Position numbers and translations under genes: made by a program. Under the pieces are notes generated by a model that saw nothing but the letters and a program-made list of their open reading frames with translations, searched no databases and was not told the DNA's origin. A DNA stretch of 12,289 nt from CAYRGS01 sp964423875 (GTDB lineage Bacteria; UBA8248; JACPRG01; G963555815): NCBI GenBank assembly GCA_964423875.1, contig CAYRGS010000108.1, positions 1 through 12,289 on the forward strand, read 5' to 3'. Positions 7,974 to 12,289 of this stretch are shown here, in pieces; within the stretch, counting starts at the first letter, position 1; each line of letters opens with the position of its first letter.

Positions 7974-9323
7974 CTATTTTTTCCTCCGGGGAGACCAGGC
8001 CGGAGACTCGCCCCCTCCCAGCCGCCGCAGGAATCCGGAAGCCAAATTCATCAGGTAGACCGATTTTCTTCCTCTTTCCAACGTGAAGGCCAGGAAGCGG
8101 CCGTCGGGCGACCACGCCGGATCGGACTGCCCCCCCGTCACCGATGTGAGCCGCCGGGCCCCTGTGCCGTCGGGACGGATGACGAACAGCTTGAACTCGC
8201 CCTTGTTCATCCCGTTGAAAGCGATGAGGTCCCCTTTGGGCGACCAAGCGGGCGAGGAGTTGTATCGGCCTTCGAAAGTGATCCGCCGGATGTTCTTTCC
8301 CGTGACGTCCATGAGGAAGACCTGCGGAGACCCGGAGCGGTTGGACGTGAAGGCGAGGGTCTTGCCGTCGGGCGACCAGGACGGGTCCACGTCGATGGCG
8401 AAATGGGTTGTGAGCCGCCGAATCAGGCGGCCGTCGGACTGAAAGAGAAAGAGGTCGGTGTTTCCCCGACGGCCCAGCGCGACGGCGATCATCGAGCCGT
8501 CCGGCGACCAGACCGCTCCGGTGGCCAAATCGGCTTTCAGGGCCAGCCGCCGTGTTCCGCCCCGGATGAGGTCGGTCACAAAAACGCCGGGACGGCGCTC
8601 GATGTACGAGGTGTAGGCTAGCCGCTTCCCGTCCGGTGACCACCTGGGGTTCAGGTTGATCGTCCCGTTCCGGGTGATCTGCCGAGGGGAGAATCCGTCA
8701 TAATCCATGAGGAAGATTTCTTTGCTTCCCCGGCGGGAGGATACGAAGGCGATCCGCGTGTCGAAAATCCCGGGCTCGCCGGTGAAGAACCGGATGACCT
8801 CGTTGGAGAAACTGTGGGCGATGCGCCGGAAATCCGATGCTTTGCCCTGATAGCGCTTCCCCACCACCATCGTGCTTCGGACCACCTCGAACAGCCGGGC
8901 CTCCACCTCGATGCGGTCCCCCTTCAGTCGGAACCCGCCTTTGATCAAGGCCTCGGCGCCGATCGTGGCCCAACTCCGAAAATCGATTTGATCCGGCAAC
9001 ATGCTGTCGCTGAGGGGGTCCTCGAGAAACGAGATGGGGTCCAGGAGGCGGAACAGCCCCGTCGCCTTCAGATCCTCGGTGATGACCCGTGTGAGCTTCA
9101 GGCCCAGCGGTGTTTCGGAGGGGACTGAACCCAAATCGCGGAAGGCGTCCACCGCCAGAGGCAATTGCCGCCCGCCTCCGGGGCCAATGATGATGTAGTC
9201 CTTCGGTTGGGTTTGGGCGGATGCGGCCGTGGCCCGAACCAGCCAGCCCGTGGGTCCGCTCCCCAGAAAGGCGGCCAGGAGAAAAAGCCGAAGGGTGATA
9301 TTCCCGCAAGCGCGTGTTTTCAG
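7974..9323 (-). CDS. tolB: Tol-Pal system beta-propeller protein TolB (apparent CTG start)
   Basis: TolB is the periplasmic protein that binds Pal and TolA. The N-terminal domain (about 41-165) is followed by a six-bladed propeller with repeated WSPDG-type blades (for example NPRWSPDGKRLAYTS, DPSWSPDGKTLAFTS, SPAWSPKGDLIAFNG, DPAWSPDGRFLAFTL). No ATG or GTG exists in this frame before the TTG at 9164, and that TTG would remove the signal peptide and cut into the N-terminal domain. A CTG at 9323 overlaps the tolA TGA as CTGA. It has GAGGA 8 nt upstream and opens a textbook signal peptide beginning MKTRACGN, hydrophobic about 9-29, with probable cleavage after ATAASA at residue 36. This gives 449 residues, against about 430 in E. 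coli. The stop is TAG at 7974. The gene identity is certain; the CTG start is inference. Confidence 0.95.
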   Translation of the reverse strand: MKTRACGNITLRLFLLAAFLGSGPTGWLVRATAASAQTQPKDYIIIGPGGGRQLPLAVDAFRDLGSVPSETPLGLKLTRVITEDLKATGLFRLLDPISFLEDPLSDSMLPDQIDFRSWATIGAEALIKGGFRLKGDRIEVEARLFEVVRSTMVVGKRYQGKASDFRRIAHSFSNEVIRFFTGEPGIFDTRIAFVSSRRGSKEIFLMDYDGFSPRQITRNGTINLNPRWSPDGKRLAYTSYIERRPGVFVTDLIRGGTRRLALKADLATGAVWSPDGSMIAVALGRRGNTDLFLFQSDGRLIRRLTTHFAIDVDPSWSPDGKTLAFTSNRSGSPQVFLMDVTGKNIRRITFEGRYNSSPAWSPKGDLIAFNGMNKGEFKLFVIRPDGTGARRLTSVTGGQSDPAWSPDGRFLAFTLERGRKSVYLMNLASGFLRRLGGGESPAWSPRRKK

Positions 9324-10297
9324 CGTGTGAATCCTCGATGGAATTTGGGGTCGAACCGGAAGCCCTGAACCAGCACGCTTTCGGGGATCCCCGGCGGCAA
9401 CGGGGGGAGTCCGCCCGCGGTGTCCACCTTGGCGACGGCGCGTAGGACGGATTCGTCAAATAGGCGATTCCCGGATGGGCTCTTGATATCTGTTTTCACA
9501 ATCCGGCCGCCGCGGTCAATGTGAATAATGAGATCGACCTTGAGATCCTCGGTGGGAATGGACCGCGGCAGAACCCACGCGGCGTAGAAGATCCGGGCCA
9601 GCTCGTTCTTATAGGAATCCCGCCCTCCGGGTCCGCTGAATCCGCCCCCGCTCGGTTTGCCCGGGCCGCCCCTGCGCCGTCCCGTTCCGGTCGCGCCCCT
9701 GCGTTCGGCGGGCCGGCTCGCCCGGGCCAGAAGCCGCTTGCGTATTTGATCCAGCGCGTCCAGCTCCTTTCCCGCGGGCTTTCTGACGGCGGGTTTCCTC
9801 CGGGTCTTGGCAAAGACCGCCGACGGTCCTGTCCGGCGTATCTTTTTTGCCTTTTTTGGCGGGGCGTCCCCGCGTGGCGCGGCCGCCCTTTTCTTCGGCG
9901 GCCGCGCCGTTCCGGGCTTCGGCTTGAGGGACAAGGCCCGGGTGATTTCGGGTTTGGGTTTTTCAACCTTCGGCCGCGGACTATCGGCGGGGGTTTCCTT
10001 GGCCGGTTGGCGTTCCGTCCGAGGCGGGTCGGGCGCTTTCACCTTGGCCTTGGGAGCGGATTTCTCCCTGGGCCGATCGGTGTTCGGAGGGACGGGGGGG
10101 CCTCCGCCTCCGGGAGGCAGTCCGACCTCTCCCGGGCCCACCAAGCCCACGCTCATGGAAGGGGCGTAGAGCAACCGGGGGGGGGCCGAGCCCGACGCCA
10201 GAATCACCGCCCCGCCGATTACCAAGGCGTGGATCGCGACGGACGCCAGGACCATCGGGCCCCAGCGGGATTCCGGTTCGGGGTCGTCGCGCCTCAT
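9320..10297 (-). CDS. tolA: TolA/TonB-family energy transducer of the Tol-Pal system
   Basis: This inner-membrane protein transmits proton-motive-force-driven movement from TolQR across the periplasm to TolB and Pal. The 325-residue product has one N-terminal membrane segment (about 13-35) carrying the family SxxxH motif (Ser19-His23, SVAIH), which contacts the TolQR/ExbBD motor. A very long Pro/Lys/Arg-rich linker (about 38-225) spans the periplasm, in place of the long Ala/Lys-rich helix of E. coli TolA. The C-terminal TonB-like domain follows at about 227-320 (YKNELARIFYAAWVLP, DLIIHIDRGGRIV, FDESVLRAVAKV). The ATG overlaps the tolR stop as ATGA, and the TGA overlaps the tolB CTG. The C-terminal fold resembles generic TonB, so I name it tolA from its operon position. 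A C9 run (10177-10185) lies in frame. Confidence 0.88.
   Translation of the reverse strand: MRRDDPEPESRWGPMVLASVAIHALVIGGAVILASGSAPPRLLYAPSMSVGLVGPGEVGLPPGGGGPPVPPNTDRPREKSAPKAKVKAPDPPRTERQPAKETPADSPRPKVEKPKPEITRALSLKPKPGTARPPKKRAAAPRGDAPPKKAKKIRRTGPSAVFAKTRRKPAVRKPAGKELDALDQIRKRLLARASRPAERRGATGTGRRRGGPGKPSGGGFSGPGGRDSYKNELARIFYAAWVLPRSIPTEDLKVDLIIHIDRGGRIVKTDIKSPSGNRLFDESVLRAVAKVDTAGGLPPLPPGIPESVLVQGFRFDPKFHRGFTR
9332..9336 (-). promoter_or_regulatory. Ribosome binding site that selects the CTG start of tolB
   Basis: GAGGA lies inside the last codons of tolA, 8 nt before the CTG at 9323. The spacing is ideal for initiation there, and no other start codon is in range in the tolB frame. Confidence 0.65.
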
Positions 10298-10710
10298 GGT
10301 TGTTTCACCGTCGCGGCCTCCGCCCCCATCCCGCCCCGCTGGATGCCGCCGGCCCGGATGGCGGCCATCGTCCCCACGACGAATCCGTAGGGGACATCCC
10401 GATCGGCCCGGAGGAAAATTTCCTTGTTCGGTTTTTCCCGGTAAATCGCCATGAGTTTTTCCCGCAGCTGCGGGACGGTCAAGAGGGCCCGGTTGAGGAA
10501 AACCCGGCGGTCCTTGGTGATGGACACAGTGAGCTGGCCGCTCTCGAGCGGGAGCTCGCGGGCGGCCACCTCCGGCAGGTCCACGTCAACGCCCTGCTGA
10601 AGCATCGGGGCCGTGACCATGAAGATGATCAGCAGGACCAGCATGACGTCCACGAGGGGGGTCACGTTGATCTCCGCCAAGGCCCTGCCCTTCTTCGAAT
10701 TCGCCCCCAT
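10294..10710 (-). CDS. tolR: Tol-Pal motor subunit TolR (ExbD/TolR family)
   Basis: TolR forms, with TolQ, the proton-driven motor in the inner membrane. The 138-residue product has the standard layout: a short cytoplasmic head, one membrane helix (about 18-36) containing INVTPLVDVMLVLLIIF with the proton-carrying Asp at residue 21, and a periplasmic domain (about 45-130: VDVDLPEV, LTVSITKDRRVFLN, IFLRADRDVPYGFVV). The ATG at 10710 is preceded by AAGG about 7 nt upstream and lies 39 nt after tolQ. Its TGA overlaps the tolA ATG in ATGA, so the two are probably translationally coupled. Confidence 0.95.
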   Translation of the reverse strand: MGANSKKGRALAEINVTPLVDVMLVLLIIFMVTAPMLQQGVDVDLPEVAARELPLESGQLTVSITKDRRVFLNRALLTVPQLREKLMAIYREKPNKEIFLRADRDVPYGFVVGTMAAIRAGGIQRGGMGAEAATVKQP

Positions 10711-10749
10711 GTCCCGACCTTGACTCCCCTTGTGCGGCTCGGGCCCGCC

Positions 10750-11466
10750 TTACTGGGCCGCGTAGAACCGGTCGACCAGGTTCATGAATTCATCGGAGAA
10801 GTTTTCCATCTCGATGGTGAGGGTCTCGACGCGCCGGAGGTAGGCATTATAGGCGATCACGGCCGGGATCGCCGCCGCCAGGCCGACGGCCGTGGCGATG
10901 AGGGCCTCGCTGATGCCCGGCGCCACGACGGCAAGGCTCGCCGAGCCCGAAAGCCCGATGCTGCGAAAGGCGTTCATGATCCCCCACACCGTTCCGAACA
11001 AACCGATGAAAGGGGTCGAGCTGCCCGTTGTGGCCAGAAAGGTGAGCGCCCGCTCGAGGCGCGTCGTCTCCAGGTTTCGGGCGCGGGACATCGCCCGGCT
11101 CACGTTCTGTAATATGGAGATTTCCGGCGCCGCCGCAACATCGACGCCCGCCTCGGTTTTCACGACGACGTCGTGGAGTCGGGACAGCTCCCGGTACCCC
11201 GCGCGAAAGACCTTGGACACGGGACTGTCGATCCAATCGTCGGATTTTTCGTACAGAGCGTCTAGACGCTGATTTTTCCAGAAGGCGTTCAGGAACTCCT
11301 CGGACTGACGCCGAGCGCGCGCGAGGGTGCGCTGCTTGGAGAGGATGATGGCCCACGAGGTGACGGAAAACGCGACGAGGATCAGGAGGACCAATTGGAC
11401 CACAGGCCCAGAATGGGAGATTAGACTCCAGACTCCGCCTTGGGAAAGGTCTGTAACGGTAGGCAC
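10750..11466 (-). CDS. tolQ: Tol-Pal motor subunit TolQ (ExbB/TolQ family)
   Basis: TolQ is the multi-pass stator-like subunit of the TolQR proton channel in the inner membrane. The 238-residue product has three hydrophobic segments: about 21-42; about 139-165 with FIGLFGTVWGIMNAF (Gly158-Thr159, the family GT motif); and about 175-207 with GISEALIATAVGLAAAIPAVIAYN. A cytoplasmic loop of about 95 residues lies between the first two, as in the family. The start is GTG at 11466 with a weak GAGAG at 11473-11477; no ATG is available upstream in frame. It is the first gene of the leftward operon, about 30 nt below the predicted transcription start. No ybgC thioesterase gene precedes it, unlike the enterobacterial operon. 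Confidence 0.95.
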   Translation of the reverse strand: MPTVTDLSQGGVWSLISHSGPVVQLVLLILVAFSVTSWAIILSKQRTLARARRQSEEFLNAFWKNQRLDALYEKSDDWIDSPVSKVFRAGYRELSRLHDVVVKTEAGVDVAAAPEISILQNVSRAMSRARNLETTRLERALTFLATTGSSTPFIGLFGTVWGIMNAFRSIGLSGSASLAVVAPGISEALIATAVGLAAAIPAVIAYNAYLRRVETLTIEMENFSDEFMNLVDRFYAAQ

Positions 11467-11491
11467 TGAATACTCTCGATTTGAAATTCCC

Positions 11492-11511
11492 TGCTACCTG
11501 AGAACGTAGCA
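11492..11511. repeat. Inverted repeat over the tol -10 box and start point
   Basis: TGCTAC (11492-11497) and GTAGCA (11506-11511) are perfect 6-bp arms around an 8-nt centre. The repeat covers the predicted -10 box and the likely transcription start, a position expected for a repressor operator. It could instead form a small hairpin in the leader if transcription starts further upstream. Confidence 0.5.
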
Positions 11512-11531
11512 ACGCCGGGCCGAAAAGTCAA
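11503..11531 (-). promoter_or_regulatory. Predicted sigma-70-type promoter of the tol operon
   Basis: Read on the minus strand, a -35 box TTGACT (11531-11526, 5 of 6 consensus) is separated by 17 nt from a -10 box TACGTT (11508-11503, keeping T, A and the final T). The start point would be near 11496, giving a leader of about 30 nt to the tolQ GTG. The -10 region lies within the inverted repeat at 11492-11511. Confidence 0.55.
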
Positions 11532-11655
11532 TCGTCTCGCCCCCCCCTCCCCCCTGATTGCCCGCAAGCCTCAGGCGGGGAGCGCGCCGCACATTCGATG
11601 GGGGGGGCGGTCCACCGGCTTCCGGGGAGGTGAACCGACAATCCGGGGCGCCCGC
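11532..11655. other. Divergent intergenic spacer with C and G homopolymer runs
   Basis: This part of the 262-nt tolQ/plus-gene spacer shows no reading frame of note. It carries a C8-T-C6 tract (11540-11554) and a G8 run (11600-11607), which are mutually complementary. CCCGC and GCGGG arms (11561-11565 and 11575-11579) enclose a small GCCTCAGGC palindrome. There is no T run, so I see no terminator. It may act only as a spacer between the two divergent promoters. Confidence 0.5.
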
Positions 11656-11684
11656 TTGCTGAGCGAATCGTCTCGATGGATAAT
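11656..11684 (+). promoter_or_regulatory. Predicted promoter of the divergent plus-strand gene
   Basis: A -35-like TTGCTG (11656-11661, 3 of 6) is followed after 17 nt by GATAAT (11679-11684, 5 of 6). The start point would be near 11691, about 38 nt before the ATG at 11729. Confidence 0.5.
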
Positions 11685-11728
11685 GAGCCGGTGAATCCCC
11701 GCTCCCCGGTCCGTCCCGGAAGCTGAGA

Positions 11729-12289
11729 ATGATCCAGACTCGCCGAAAACCCCTGCTACGAAAATTCCTCCCCGTCGCTTCCATTCTATGCTTTTTGATT
11801 CTCATTGGCATTGTGTCTCCGCGCCGGGCGGCGAGGGCGCAGCCGGCTCCGGCTCGGCCGGTCCCTTCCGAATCCGCTTCGCTCCCCGGCGGCTGGACCG
11901 TCGAAGACTTGCCCGGCGGCCCCAAACAGATTCCCAAGGCCCTGTCCTCAGCCTTGCGGTCGCTGGCGGACGGGGCCTACGAGGAGGCCGCCGGACTGGC
12001 CGAGGGTTTTCTTAGGCGGAACCGGGACGTTTTCCCCGCCGGCGAGCGTTTTTCCATCTGGAAGGCGCGGGCGCGGATCATCGCGGCCAGGGCCCTGGTG
12101 GAATCCGGCCGGGCGTCGGACGCGCTTCGAGTCTTGAAAACCGGCGGAGGAGACTCTCGGACCCCCCCCCCTCCGGGGGGTCTCAATGCCCACATTCTGT
12201 GGATCAAGGCGCGCGCGCTGGAGGGTCTCGGGCGGCACGGCGACGCCGCGCAGATCTACGATTCCATCGGCCGCTCGGGGGGGAGGGGG
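11729..12289 (+). CDS. Secreted helical-repeat (TPR-like) protein, truncated by the window end
   Basis: The frame is open from the ATG at 11729 to the window edge (187 codons, no stop), so only the N-terminus is seen. A basic start (MIQTRRKPLLRKF) and a hydrophobic core (about 13-30) lead to a probable signal-peptidase site after AARA near residue 37, so the product is exported. After a Pro/Ser-rich stretch the sequence has alternating small-residue helices typical of TPR-like repeats (SLADGAYEEAAGLAEGFL, ARALVESGRASDALRVL, ARALEGLGRHGDAAQIYDSI). This resembles the N-terminal superhelical part of soluble lytic murein transglycosylases, but the catalytic domain would lie beyond the window, so that is a guess (about 0.35). 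GGAAG precedes the ATG by 6 nt. It is divergent from the tol operon. A C10 run that can pair with a following G6 lies in frame at 12160-12182. Confidence 0.82.
   Translation, partial: MIQTRRKPLLRKFLPVASILCFLILIGIVSPRRAARAQPAPARPVPSESASLPGGWTVEDLPGGPKQIPKALSSALRSLADGAYEEAAGLAEGFLRRNRDVFPAGERFSIWKARARIIAARALVESGRASDALRVLKTGGGDSRTPPPPGGLNAHILWIKARALEGLGRHGDAAQIYDSIGRSGGRG
12160..12182 (+). repeat. C10 run with perfect 8-bp inverted repeat inside the truncated gene
   Basis: GACCCCCC (12160-12167) and GGGGGGTC (12175-12182) are perfect complementary arms with a 7-nt loop. The left arm is part of a run of ten C (12162-12171). It encodes a Pro/Gly stretch between two helical repeats. Such a tract is prone to slipped-strand errors. 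Confidence 0.7.

Noticed and set aside
8974..9164. TTG at 9164 as the tolB start
   Set aside because: It lies inside the conserved N-terminal domain, would remove the signal peptide of a periplasmic protein, and leaves about 155 nt of clearly coding signal-peptide sequence unexplained.
1..12289. Mobile elements, CRISPR arrays, tRNA or rRNA genes, defence or secondary-metabolism modules
   Set aside because: No direct repeat array, transposase-like frame, terminal repeats, tRNA-like fold or unfamiliar multi-gene cassette was seen. Nearly all of the window is explained by conserved envelope and housekeeping genes.

Overview
The window is a G+C-rich piece of a Gram-negative (diderm) chromosome. 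It is almost wholly filled by one leftward (minus-strand) gene train encoding the Tol-Pal envelope machine followed by housekeeping genes. A single divergent gene runs off the right edge. The gene set, GC-rich third positions and protein style suggest a deltaproteobacterial-type or related lineage, but this is inference and I cannot name a genus. I see no tRNA, rRNA, CRISPR array, insertion sequence, prophage or other accessory module.

Right to left on the minus strand: a promoter with an overlapping inverted repeat (about 11492-11531), tolQ (11466-10750), tolR (10710-10294), a tolA/TonB-type gene (10297-9320), tolB (9323-7974), pal (7856-7269), cpoB/ybgF (7217-6279), a previously hidden 41-codon small ORF (6282-6157), an AsmA-family gene (6150-3379), archaeal-type phosphoglycerate mutase apgM (3366-2125) and NAD-dependent DNA ligase ligA (2122-20). 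Most junctions are tight: 4-nt overlaps at tolR/tolA, tolA/tolB and cpoB/small ORF, and gaps of 6, 12 and 2 nt further on. The largest gap is 117 nt, between tolB and pal. No convincing intrinsic terminator interrupts the series, so one long transcript is the simplest reading.

TolQ, TolR and TolA form the inner-membrane force-transducing complex. TolB is the periplasmic beta-propeller, Pal the outer-membrane lipoprotein that binds peptidoglycan, and CpoB the coiled-coil/TPR partner. Together they drive outer-membrane constriction at division and maintain envelope integrity. The AsmA-like protein is also an envelope protein, in a family linked to lipid homeostasis between the membranes. ApgM (glycolysis) and LigA (DNA replication and repair) are unrelated in function but positionally coupled.

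On the plus strand a divergent promoter (11656-11684) precedes a truncated gene (from 11729) for a secreted helical-repeat/TPR-like protein.

No dramatic new system is visible. The points most worth following up are the apparent CTG start codon of tolB, the unannotated small ORF wedged between cpoB and asmA, the coupling of the tol operon to apgM and ligA, the inverted repeat on the tol promoter, and several long C runs (9-11 nt) inside reading frames.
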